64,000 bases of DNA, from NCBI GenBank assembly GCA_028284585.1, contig JANQRK010000119.1, positions 1-64,000 on the forward strand, written 5' to 3'. Positions 38,235 to 46,079 of the stretch are shown here, in pieces. The notes under the pieces were generated by a model. It searched no databases, was not told the DNA's origin, and saw nothing but the letters and a program-made list of their open reading frames with translations. Made by a program: the position numbers and the translations under genes. Positions within the stretch are counted from its first letter, which is position 1; every line of letters begins with the position of its first letter. Origin of the DNA: Chromatiales bacterium. Lineage in GTDB: Bacteria; Pseudomonadota; Gammaproteobacteria; Chromatiales; Chromatiaceae.

Positions 38235-39413
38235 ATGAAGAAGATCCTAGTGACCCTTCCAGGGGAGGGCGGTGGCACGCTAGACGATAGCGTCGTCGAT
38301 GAGATCAGAGAGAAAGTGCCAGACATTGTTATCGAGAAACCAGCGTTCGGTTACGATCAGCCGATCGACGAACGGGGTAGACAATTGGCGGCGCTGATCG
38401 AAGAACTCAGTGCGGACCCGCAAGCAGCGATCATTGTTTATGCAGTCAGTGCCGGCGGCTTGGTTGGTCGCTATGCCCTCTCTTCCCTGATCCACGCGGG
38501 AAAGCCACACCAGGTGATTCGATTCATCACACGCGATTCGCCCATGCTAGGAGCGATTGTGCCCTTGTGCTTTCAGTTCTTGGTCCGCTTTCTTGGGATC
38601 TTCGTGAGCGACGATGTAAAGGAACATCTTGCCAAGAAGACCTCTAAGCAGCTTCTCATTTACTACCACGAGACCGAAGCTACGGCGACATCTGGTTCAG
38701 CGGAGCGCGGAATCACGGTGACTTACACGGCAGGCCCCCATCCGCTACGGACCCAACTAATTCGAGAACTCGATACCTTCGAGGCTGGACAGCCCTGGTT
38801 GCTGGGAATTCACACGATTGGTATCTCCAACGGCTCCACGAAAAACAATTTCGAAAAACAACAGTTCGTGGACATGAAAGTCTATTCAGAGACCTGGTTG
38901 GGGAAAGTCCAATATGTCACCTTTGTGCTTAAGCGGTTAACAAACAATGCTACAACTTGCGTCATAGACTTCGGTTTGCCTGCTTGGGTTCGTCGATTTC
39001 TTCCCAAGCCCTACAACGAATTGGCCAGTCTGAACGTGTCGATCAGGGGACCTTACGAGCAATGGGAGAATGCCCCTGGCGGGCACAATAGCCTGGCTGA
39101 AAGCAACGGGAAGTTGATACGGTCTGTGGCGGCCAAGATTTGCTTGATCATCGACCGGTCGGTTCCTGTGGTAAACGTGAAAAGCTCCACCGATCTGAAT
39201 TATCCCAACTGCTTTATCCCTACGGTCAGCGCCCTAGGCTTGCGTGACAAGGCCCCGATGTGGATAAAGGACAAGTCAGAGTCGGAGATTCTGGCAGCTT
39301 CCATGTTCGACGAAATTCGCTATCAGGCGAAAAACGAGAGCCATGGCCACACGAATAAGGACTTTATCGTAGAGAAAATCCTAGAAGGCTTCAAAGACCT
39401 GTCGACGGTGTAA
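38235..39413 (+). CDS. Predicted alpha/beta-hydrolase-like protein, function unknown
   Basis: This 392-residue protein begins KKILVTLPGEGGG and has IIVYAVSAGGLVGRYALSSL, which places a serine in an AxSxG elbow like that of lipases. The C-terminal segment CFIPTVSALGL and the later ESHGHTNKDF resemble the ends of predicted esterases I recall mostly from Bacteroidetes, including a possible catalytic His. The gene is visibly lower in GC than both flanks, so recent acquisition is possible. It ends nine bases before the PfkB kinase gene. No substrate can be given. Confidence 0.6.
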   Translation: MKKILVTLPGEGGGTLDDSVVDEIREKVPDIVIEKPAFGYDQPIDERGRQLAALIEELSADPQAAIIVYAVSAGGLVGRYALSSLIHAGKPHQVIRFITRDSPMLGAIVPLCFQFLVRFLGIFVSDDVKEHLAKKTSKQLLIYYHETEATATSGSAERGITVTYTAGPHPLRTQLIRELDTFEAGQPWLLGIHTIGISNGSTKNNFEKQQFVDMKVYSETWLGKVQYVTFVLKRLTNNATTCVIDFGLPAWVRRFLPKPYNELASLNVSIRGPYEQWENAPGGHNSLAESNGKLIRSVAAKICLIIDRSVPVVNVKSSTDLNYPNCFIPTVSALGLRDKAPMWIKDKSESEILAASMFDEIRYQAKNESHGHTNKDFIVEKILEGFKDLSTV

Positions 39414-39422
39414 GGCTGAAAA

Positions 39423-40271
39423 ATGGCGCGTGTTATGTGTGTGGGGATCGCCACGCTGGACATCGTGAACCGGGTCGAGTGCTATCCGACCGAAGATAGC
39501 GAGGTTCGGGCCTCGGCGCAGTCTCGGCGCATGGGCGGTAACGCGGCGAATACGGCTATCGTACTTGGGCAACTCGGCGTAGAGGTATTCTGGGTTGGCA
39601 ATCTGGCGGACTCGGCCGAGCTTGTCGAACATAGCTTCGCTCGCCATGGCGTGAATGCCTCGTTGGCTGTCCGTGTCCCGGATGCGGTCACACCGACCTC
39701 TTATATCTTGCTCAGCGAGGTATCGGGCTCGCGTAGCATCGTGCACTTTCGTGACCTGCCAGAGTATTGCGCCGAAGACTTCTCCAAGCTGGACCTCCAG
39801 GCTTTTGATTGGGTGCACTTCGAGGGGCGCGCGATCGACCAGCTACCACCCATGCTTCGGCGGGTACGTGATTGTTCCTGTGCGGTATCGCTGGAGGTGG
39901 AGAAGCCTAGACCGGGGATCGAGCGGCTGTTCGGTCACGCCGACCTGTTGTTGTTCTCACGCGACTACGCCCGAGCGAGGGGATTTGCCGATGCGGCGAC
40001 ATTGCTGCGTAGCCTGCCGTCCGGCGTGCTCGCAACCTGTACTTGGGCCGCCGATGGGGCGTGGGCCCGCGACCGCGATGGCCGGCTGTTGCATGCTCCG
40101 GCGCCGAAGCTGACGTCGGTCGTGGACACCATCGGGGCCGGAGACGTGTTCAACGCGGCGATGATTCATGCGTTGGTCACTGGCCTGGACGTCGAACAGG
40201 CGCTGCAGACTGCCGTTGCCTTGGCTTCGTCACAATGTGCCAAGGAGGGGTTGGTGCTGGCCCAGGGGTGA
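39423..40271 (+). CDS. PfkB-family carbohydrate kinase (ketohexokinase-like)
   Basis: This 282-residue kinase has the N-terminal signature RRMGGNAANTAIVLGQLG and the C-terminal DTIGAGDVFNAAMIHAL motif with the catalytic Asp. Its length and the HFEGRAIDQL segment are closest to ketohexokinase-like members. It would phosphorylate a sugar or similar alcohol with ATP. AAGG precedes the ATG. It may be co-transcribed with the preceding hydrolase gene, but their compositions differ. Confidence 0.87.
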   Translation: MARVMCVGIATLDIVNRVECYPTEDSEVRASAQSRRMGGNAANTAIVLGQLGVEVFWVGNLADSAELVEHSFARHGVNASLAVRVPDAVTPTSYILLSEVSGSRSIVHFRDLPEYCAEDFSKLDLQAFDWVHFEGRAIDQLPPMLRRVRDCSCAVSLEVEKPRPGIERLFGHADLLLFSRDYARARGFADAATLLRSLPSGVLATCTWAADGAWARDRDGRLLHAPAPKLTSVVDTIGAGDVFNAAMIHALVTGLDVEQALQTAVALASSQCAKEGLVLAQG

Positions 40272-40380
40272 CCCTACCAGCGTTCTGCACGCCGCTTGAA
40301 TTCGCTTGGACTCTATTGCTTGCTGCAAACCGCTCGGATACGGGGGGCTGAAGGCCTTCCGTAGTTCCCAGATCGCTAAT

Positions 40381-40437
40381 TCAACCAATTAGTTGACAGT
40401 AATCTCGTCCACCTATATATTCAACCATATGGTTGAA
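40381..40437 (+). promoter_or_regulatory. ArsR-gene promoter with two palindromic operator sites
   Basis: TTGACA at 40393-40398 and TATATT at 40416-40421 are separated by 17 bases, a near-ideal sigma-70 promoter. Two operator-like palindromes flank it: TCAACCAATTAGTTGA (40381-40396), covering the -35 edge, and the perfect 18-mer TTCAACCATATGGTTGAA (40420-40437), covering the -10 edge and the start codon. The predicted transcription start falls at about 40427-40430, at the ATG (40429), so the transcript may be leaderless. Autorepression by the encoded ArsR protein is the likely mechanism. Confidence 0.75.
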
Positions 40438-40770
40438 TTAGTCGATGATGAACGGCTTTCCATGCTGCTCAAGGCGGTGAGCGATACCACGCGCCGCGCG
40501 CTGCTAACCCAGTTGTGCCAGCAGGGCGCCAGCCGCGTCACCGACCTTGCGAACAGCTACGACATGTCGCTGAACGCGATTTCCAAGCACCTCAAGGTGC
40601 TCGAGGCCGCCGGCCTGGTGAAGCGCACCACGGTGGGCCGGACCCATCTGATTGAAGCCGACCTAAGGCAGGTTGACCTGATGTCGACCTGGCTCCATTC
40701 GCTGCAGTCCATCTGGCTGCTCAGCCTGGAGAAACTGGACAGCGTATTGAACGAGGGAGAAGAGAAATGA
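40429..40770 (+). CDS. ArsR-family transcriptional regulator
   Basis: This 113-residue winged-helix protein has LLKAVSDTTRRALLTQL at the start, the recognition region SYDMSLNAISKHLKVLEAAGLV and the wing VKRTTVGRTHLIEA. There is no cysteine metal-binding motif of the arsenic-sensing type. It resembles the ArsR subgroup paired with SRPBCC proteins. The start is ATG 40429, inside the palindromic operator; a longer frame from 40393 would start upstream of the predicted promoter -10 and is rejected. Its stop overlaps the next gene (ATGA). Confidence 0.87.
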   Translation: MVELVDDERLSMLLKAVSDTTRRALLTQLCQQGASRVTDLANSYDMSLNAISKHLKVLEAAGLVKRTTVGRTHLIEADLRQVDLMSTWLHSLQSIWLLSLEKLDSVLNEGEEK

Positions 40771-41201
40771 CCGACTTGACGGTGAGTATTACCAAGACCC
40801 TAAGCGCCCCGATAGAACAGGTATTCGATGCCTGGCTCGATCCCGCTATGCTGACGCGTTTTATCTTGCCGACCCCGGGCATGCCGCAACCCGATGTCGA
40901 AAACGATCCGCGTGAGGGCGGTCGCTTCCGTATCGTGATGCACTTGGGCGATGACCGGATACCGCATACCGGCACCTACCTCGAGGTGCAGCGTCCACAG
41001 TGTTTGAAGTTCAGTTGGGAGTCGCCGTATTCGACCGACGACAGCACGGTGACACTGGATTTCACCGCGCTCGATGCCAAGACCACCCAGGTTGCATTGA
41101 CCCAAGTGAAGTTCTTGCATGAGGAGGCGCGCTCGGATCACGAAACGGGCTGGAGCAACGTCCTCGATCAGCTTACCGTGACCTTGGCAGCGGCCTCTTG
41201 A
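40767..41201 (+). CDS. SRPBCC (AHSA1-like) protein
   Basis: This 144-residue protein starts with ITKTLSAPIEQVFDAWLDPAML and has DPREGGRFRI and HTGTYLEVQRPQCLKFSWESP, the pattern of AHSA1/SRPBCC domains that bind hydrophobic ligands. It ends with the SRPBCC-type helix region GWSNVLDQLTVTLA. It overlaps the ArsR gene by four bases, so both are made from one transcript. The ligand is unknown; such pairs may sense or bind a small hydrophobic compound. Confidence 0.87.
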   Translation: MTDLTVSITKTLSAPIEQVFDAWLDPAMLTRFILPTPGMPQPDVENDPREGGRFRIVMHLGDDRIPHTGTYLEVQRPQCLKFSWESPYSTDDSTVTLDFTALDAKTTQVALTQVKFLHEEARSDHETGWSNVLDQLTVTLAAAS

Positions 41202-41286
41202 GGGCGCCTCTGGAAATTGAGGGGCCCGAGCGGCACAGGGATGTCCGCAGAGAAAAATGCCACGGAAGGCATTTTTCGAGATCGCC
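41201..41286 (+). repeat. Dispersed modular repeat, copy B (internal module missing)
   Basis: Bases 41201-41244 align with copy A at 11291-11334, and bases about 41251-41286 align with its 3' hairpin module. That module has stem AAAAATGCC/GGCATTTTT and here loop ACGGAA. The roughly 73-base central part of copy A is absent. It lies between the convergent 3' ends of the SRPBCC gene and the DUF900 gene. Confidence 0.7.
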
Positions 41287-41335
41287 TTGAGTTGGCCGAT
41301 GCGACGAGCACTATTCGACAGGCATCGGCTCGTCG

Positions 41336-42421
41336 CTAAACCCGGTAGACGTTTTTGATGGCGTCATAGCGCAGGCTATCTTCTGCCATCCGGCCGTTGA
41401 AGGCGTTGCGAAAAAACGCCTGTACGTTTCCATTGTCGCGGGCTGGGCCGTCCTTGAAGTAAGTATGCGCGTTGCCGACGCCCGCGGCATGGGTAAAGTC
41501 CACGTAGGTGGCGCGGCGCGACGTCAGGTCGTAAGTGACGTGCCCGAGTCGTGCCAGCTGCTCTTCGCCGGCCTTCATGCGTGAGGCGGCGAGGGCATAG
41601 TCGTTTTCGTTAATACATACGTAGACCCGGCGCCGACACTGGATGCGATCCAACCATTCAGCATGGCCCGCGTTGTTAACGTCCGGGGCCGCCATGATCA
41701 CGTTGTCGAACAGCGGCCGGGTCGCCTCGGTCGACGTGGATTTGAGCAAGTTCTTGTACAAGTAGTTGCCCATGCTGTGGGCCAGGAAGTTGATCGTGAA
41801 AGGACACTCGGCATTCAGCAGCTCGGCGTATAGCTGATCGGCGAGTGTGCGATTGTTCGGGTGTCTCTTGTTGGCCTCTTCTTGCAGCCTGGCACGCTGT
41901 GCGTCGGTGACCAGCCTCAAGTATTCCATGCCCTTCTGGAACAGCCGGTCCAGGGCCCCCACTGAGGCCCGGGCATCGCGCTTGTCGCTGCGGTAGCTTG
42001 CCGTCCCGGACGCGCCGCCACCATCGGCCGGCCAGGTAAACGGCAGCACGATCAGCTGGTAGAGATCGGCGATCGCCTTGGCAGCGACAAGCACGTCCTT
42101 CACATCATTGTTGAAGCCATGCACGAAAACCAGGATGTTCTTCTTCTCCGTACGCGCCTGTTCTGCCACCTCGCAAGCCACTTTTAGGCTGGCGTACCAG
42201 CGGCGGTCGTTTTCGGGGTCGATTGGGAGATGGTGTTTCTTGATCAGTGCGCGAAGCTGAGGTTTAGTCAACTCATCGTTGAGTGCTTCGACCTCCCAAG
42301 TTCGGCCGTCCTTGACGACGTCGAACAGGCGGATCTCGTTCGGCCCCTCACTGTTGGGCTTCTTTCCAAACTGGCCCAGGCCTTTGCGGCGATGAACTTC
42401 GCGATTGGTGACCACGAACAT
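41336..42421 (-). CDS. DUF900-type alpha/beta hydrolase
   Basis: This 361-residue protein has ILVFVHGFNNDVKDVL (oxyanion loop), a LPFTWPADGG segment, and the nucleophile elbow FLAHSMGNYL. NVIMAAPDVNNAG and the later HAAGVGNAHTYF give the acid and histidine candidates. This order matches the DUF900 group of serine hydrolases, of unknown substrate. There is no signal peptide, so it is probably cytoplasmic. It converges with the ArsR/SRPBCC operon across repeat copy B. Confidence 0.85.
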   Translation of the reverse strand: MFVVTNREVHRRKGLGQFGKKPNSEGPNEIRLFDVVKDGRTWEVEALNDELTKPQLRALIKKHHLPIDPENDRRWYASLKVACEVAEQARTEKKNILVFVHGFNNDVKDVLVAAKAIADLYQLIVLPFTWPADGGGASGTASYRSDKRDARASVGALDRLFQKGMEYLRLVTDAQRARLQEEANKRHPNNRTLADQLYAELLNAECPFTINFLAHSMGNYLYKNLLKSTSTEATRPLFDNVIMAAPDVNNAGHAEWLDRIQCRRRVYVCINENDYALAASRMKAGEEQLARLGHVTYDLTSRRATYVDFTHAAGVGNAHTYFKDGPARDNGNVQAFFRNAFNGRMAEDSLRYDAIKNVYRV

Positions 42422-42672
42422 AGGCCTATCCTCCCTTGCTTATCCGACATGATACCGGAATCGCGCCTGGTGCAAGGTCTGGCGAGCGTATCCTGCTTGG
42501 GTGCAATGACTAGGTCTGATGGACACGTCAGTAGGCTAAGCTACTAGAGCGACGCGGCTTGTAACCTGGCGGCCCTGGACTCGGTTTGGAACGCTCCCAA
42601 TTGATTGGGACCCACCTCACATAGGGTTGGTTGGGCACTGCTGTGAATCAGGATTCCCTAGAAGGCTAAGAA

Positions 42673-43116
42673 ATGACAGAAACTCAGCCGGCCATGCCAG
42701 AAATCGTCGATTTTCGGCCGTTTGTGATTTGTACCCCCAGCAACTACGCAACAAGCAAAAATTTTTATGCGGATCTCGGGTTTACAAAGTTGTGGGATGA
42801 TGGAAAGAGTGCCTGTGAGTTCGCAACAGGGTTCGGGAGTCAGCGCTTTTTGGTCACACTCCATTTCGATATCGAGCCTCCCCAGCATGCGATGCTGCAT
42901 TGTTGGGTCGAGGATGCGCGGCGATGGTTCGATTACATGGAAACCTTGGGTCTCAGCAAACGCTACACGATGGTGACGATAACGCCACCCGTCGCTACCC
43001 CATGGGGATGGCTCATCACCTATGTCGCCGATCCGGCGGGGGTCAAATGGCACTTTGCAGAGCCGCATGCTGAGTCGAACAAAGAGTTTTTCAACAATGC
43101 TGGCTGGATGCATTAG
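42673..43116 (+). CDS. VOC-family protein (glyoxalase/bleomycin-resistance fold)
   Basis: This 147-residue protein has FVICTPSNYATSKNFYADLGF at the start and ITYVADPAGVKWHFAEP at the end, the two beta-alpha modules of the vicinal oxygen chelate fold. The usual metal-binding His/Glu set is not obvious, so it may bind rather than transform its ligand. The gene has no close operon partner; the MoaD-like gene starts about 70 bases later on the same strand. Confidence 0.8.
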   Translation: MTETQPAMPEIVDFRPFVICTPSNYATSKNFYADLGFTKLWDDGKSACEFATGFGSQRFLVTLHFDIEPPQHAMLHCWVEDARRWFDYMETLGLSKRYTMVTITPPVATPWGWLITYVADPAGVKWHFAEPHAESNKEFFNNAGWMH

Positions 43117-43189
43117 TTAATTCGCTATGGTGCCGCTTGTTTTGTGGTCCTTAGGTGATACACGCATACGCTGAGCACAGAGGTTCGTG

Positions 43190-43462
43190 ATGCCGACCAC
43201 ACTGAGCTTTACGCCAAATCTGGCACGCCACCTCGACTGCCCAGGTGCGGCAGTCGAAGGCAGTACACTGCGCGAGGTGCTCGAGAGCTATTTTGAGAGC
43301 AATCCGCGGATGCGAGGTTATGTACTCGATGACCAGGGCGCGGTGCGCAAGCATGTCGCCATTTTTCTCAATCAGGCGCCAATCGGAGATCGCATCGGGT
43401 TGTCCGATAGCGTCGCCGACGGTGATGCCGTGTTCGTCGCCCAGGCATTGTCGGGTGGCTGA
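43190..43462 (+). CDS. MoaD/ThiS-family ubiquitin-like sulfur-carrier protein
   Basis: This 90-residue beta-grasp protein ends DAVFVAQALSGG; the Gly-Gly tail is what gets activated and thiocarboxylated in MoaD and ThiS. It also has the typical LREVLESYF segment and NQAPIGDR. The ATG at 43190 is chosen over an adjacent GTG at 43187; AGAGG precedes it. The partner gene starts 29 bases later. Such MoaD-like genes beside Asp-box proteins recur in bacteria. No E1-like activating enzyme is in this window. Confidence 0.85.
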   Translation: MPTTLSFTPNLARHLDCPGAAVEGSTLREVLESYFESNPRMRGYVLDDQGAVRKHVAIFLNQAPIGDRIGLSDSVADGDAVFVAQALSGG

Positions 43463-43491
43463 AGCCAAAAAGCCCAATAGGAGGTAGACCG

Positions 43492-44598
43492 ATGAGCGAC
43501 CGACTACTGGTGGGAACACGCAAGGGACTGTTCCGAATCGAGCGCGACAGCGCCCGGCGTTGGCGCATTGCCTCGAACTGGTTCCTCGGTGACCCGGTTT
43601 CACAGTTGCTGATCGAGCCCGGCGGCCGGTTGCATGCCGCGCTGGCGCTGGGGCACTTCGGCGTCAAGATGCAGCGCTCGGAAGACGGCGGTGCGCATTG
43701 GGGTGAAGTGGCCGTACCGACCTACCCCGATAGGCCGGCGGGCGTCGAAGACAAGGACCCGATGCGTAACATCGACATTCCGTGGAGCACGCAACTGATC
43801 TGGTCGCTGGCGGTCGGTGCACCAGGTGAGTTGTGGTGCGGCACGATTCCTGGTGGCCTGTTCCACTCCCGGGACGGGGGTGATCAATGGCAGTTAGTGC
43901 GCGCGCTCTGGGATGAACCACGGCGTAAAAAATGGATGGGCGGCGGATATGATTTCGCCGGTATCCACTCGATCCTGGTGGACCCACGCGACTCTGCCCA
44001 TGTGACTGTCGCGGTGTCGGTCGGTGGTGTCTGGACGACACGCGATGCCGGGGCTAACTGGGAGCTGATCGGTGATGGCCTGCGCAGTGACTACACCCCG
44101 CCTGAAATGCAGCAAGATCCTCTGACGCAGGATCCACATTGTATGGTGCAGTGCCCCGCCGCTCCGGAGCGCCTCTGGATTCAGCACCATAACGGTATCT
44201 TTGTAAGCGATGATGCGGGTGCCAACTGGCGCGAGTTGACGGATGTTGTGCCATCAAGCTTCGGCTTCGCAGTGGCTGTGCATCCAGATGAGCCTGATAC
44301 CGCGTGGTTCGTGCCGGCCATCAAGGATGAGCAACGGATCCCGGTCGACGGCCGCTTGGTCGTCAATCGTACCCGGGATGGCGGCAAGAGCTTCGAGACC
44401 TTGGACGTCGGGTTACCAGAAGGGCCGGCCTACGATCTGGTCTACCGCCATGCGCTGGATATCTCGGCGGATGGTCGGCGGCTGGCGTTCGGCAGCACGA
44501 CCGGATCCCTGTGGGTCAGCGAAGACCAAGGCGATGGCTGGCAGTGTGTTAGCACGCACCTGCCGCCGATTAGCTGCGTTCGCTTCGAGATGGCTTGA
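43492..44598 (+). CDS. Asp-box (BNR) beta-propeller protein, sialidase-like
   Basis: This 368-residue protein has six Asp-box motifs of the form S/T-x-D-x-G-x-x-W/F: SEDGGAHW, SRDGGDQW, TRDAGANW, SDDAGANW, TRDGGKSF and SEDQGDGW. This indicates a six-bladed propeller of the sialidase/sortilin type. It has no signal peptide, and no sialidase catalytic arginine triad can be assigned, so sialidase activity is doubtful. It probably works with the MoaD-like protein encoded just upstream. Confidence 0.85.
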   Translation: MSDRLLVGTRKGLFRIERDSARRWRIASNWFLGDPVSQLLIEPGGRLHAALALGHFGVKMQRSEDGGAHWGEVAVPTYPDRPAGVEDKDPMRNIDIPWSTQLIWSLAVGAPGELWCGTIPGGLFHSRDGGDQWQLVRALWDEPRRKKWMGGGYDFAGIHSILVDPRDSAHVTVAVSVGGVWTTRDAGANWELIGDGLRSDYTPPEMQQDPLTQDPHCMVQCPAAPERLWIQHHNGIFVSDDAGANWRELTDVVPSSFGFAVAVHPDEPDTAWFVPAIKDEQRIPVDGRLVVNRTRDGGKSFETLDVGLPEGPAYDLVYRHALDISADGRRLAFGSTTGSLWVSEDQGDGWQCVSTHLPPISCVRFEMA

Positions 44599-44900
44599 TA
44601 CGCCGGCCCGTGAACGGCGAGGCGATGTTCAGGGGAGTGGTAATGGGGGATAACCGGCGCGGCGTCGTTGTTGCCCCCTAGATCTGAGGCGTTTTAGGGG
44701 TGAGGGGTCTCCGGCGGTTATCGCATGCTGGTAAGCTGAGCGCCTGAGTGCACGCGGGTGCCGGCAAGTTTAAGCTTTTCCGCTAAGCCTCGGATTTCCT
44801 TGATTCACGCGATGCGTTTGTGATCGCAACCTCAGCATGGGAGACTTCGGGGGTTTTGCAATTCCCACCCGAACCCATCATCCCAAACGGAGTGCATGCC
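44599..44900. other. Upstream region of the phosphagen kinase pair
   Basis: About 300 bases between the Asp-box gene and the first phosphagen kinase gene, both on the plus strand. The frame of the kinase extends back to 44820 without family resemblance; GGAG at about 44889 precedes the ATG at 44901. A promoter is expected here but I see no convincing -35/-10 pair or terminator hairpin. Confidence 0.35.
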
Positions 44901-46079
44901 ATGCCGAGCGGTGAAAACCAGCGCAGCTACGACCCCGACTACGATTTCCGCTTTGAGGAATCACTGGCAAACAACGAGTACCCGGCCGCCAAGATGGCAG
45001 CGGCGCGCGCCGCAGAGCACACGACGCTTGCCGCGGAGGTCTGCACGCCCGAGCTGTGGGAGAAACTCAAAGACAAGCACAGTAGTGGCCCCGCCAAATG
45101 GACGCTCGCGCGGGCAATCAACACCGGCGTGATGTATCCGGAGAGCTTTGTTGGCTGTCACGCGGGCGATCGTGAATCGTACGACGATTTCGCTGAGTTC
45201 TTTTACCCAGTGATCGAGAAGTACCACAAGGGCTTTTCGATGGCGCAGGGTAGCGATCTGCAAGGGACGCCCGCCGAGCGCATGGACGCCAGTCGCATCG
45301 GTGTGGATCTGACCGGCAGTGCACAGGACAAGATCATTTCAACGCGTATCCGAGTCGCGCGCAACCTCGCGATGTTCCCACTCAATCCTGGTGGTACGCG
45401 GGAGAGCCGTGAGGCCATCGCCGATCTCATGGAACGGGTTTATGCGACGTTTCCAGCCGAGTCCGATTTGGCCGGTAACTTTTACCGCCATACAACGATG
45501 TCGGACGCACAGCGTCAGTCACTGATCGACGATCATTTTTTGTTTCGCGGCGGGGACAGGATGCAGGCCGCGAGCGGCTATCATGATCATTGGCCGCATG
45601 GCCGGGGCGTTTTCCTCAACCATGCCAAGACCTTTGTGAATTGGGTCAACGAGGGCGATCACCTGCGCATCATCTCGATGCAGAAGGGCGGGGACGTCAA
45701 GGCGGTGTTCTCGCGGCTCAGCCAGGCCGCCAAAGGTATAGAGGATGGGGTGCGCGCGATCTCCGGCGCCGATGAGGTGTTCATGATGCATCCGAAGTTC
45801 GGTGCCGTGACCTGTTGTCCCTCGAATATCGGTACCGGCATGCGCGGCTCGGTCCACATCTTAGTACCCAAGCTCATCGCCGAGGTCGGGTTCGACAAAA
45901 TCAACGCCATGTGCCGGGAGAGAAACTGCCAGGCGCGTGGTTCGACGGGCGAGCATTCCGAAGTCATCGACCGGATCGACGTTAGCAACTGGCGTCGCAT
46001 AGGGCTTCCCGAGTACAAACTCGTCGAAGACATGATCAATTGCGTCAACTATCTCGCGGAGCAAGAAGATGCCTTATGA
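44901..46079 (+). CDS. Phosphagen (arginine/creatine-type) kinase-like protein lacking the catalytic Glu
   Basis: This 392-residue protein is clearly a guanidino kinase homologue. The N-terminal domain has YPVIEKYHKGF. The C-terminal domain has STRIRVARNL (Arg149, Arg151), WVNEGDHLRIISMQKGGD, the CPSNIGT cysteine loop (Cys306), MRGSVHI (Arg315) and RGSTGEH (Arg346, Glu351). In active arginine and creatine kinases the loop reads N-E-E-D-H, the second Glu being the catalytic base. Here it is N-E-G-D-H (Gly252). All phosphate-binding arginines remain, so nucleotide may still bind. It overlaps the second kinase gene by 11 bases. Confidence 0.9.
   Translation: MPSGENQRSYDPDYDFRFEESLANNEYPAAKMAAARAAEHTTLAAEVCTPELWEKLKDKHSSGPAKWTLARAINTGVMYPESFVGCHAGDRESYDDFAEFFYPVIEKYHKGFSMAQGSDLQGTPAERMDASRIGVDLTGSAQDKIISTRIRVARNLAMFPLNPGGTRESREAIADLMERVYATFPAESDLAGNFYRHTTMSDAQRQSLIDDHFLFRGGDRMQAASGYHDHWPHGRGVFLNHAKTFVNWVNEGDHLRIISMQKGGDVKAVFSRLSQAAKGIEDGVRAISGADEVFMMHPKFGAVTCCPSNIGTGMRGSVHILVPKLIAEVGFDKINAMCRERNCQARGSTGEHSEVIDRIDVSNWRRIGLPEYKLVEDMINCVNYLAEQEDAL

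Noticed and set aside
43492-44598. True sialidase
   Set aside because: Asp boxes alone mark the propeller fold; no signal peptide and no clear arginine triad or nucleophile tyrosine can be assigned.
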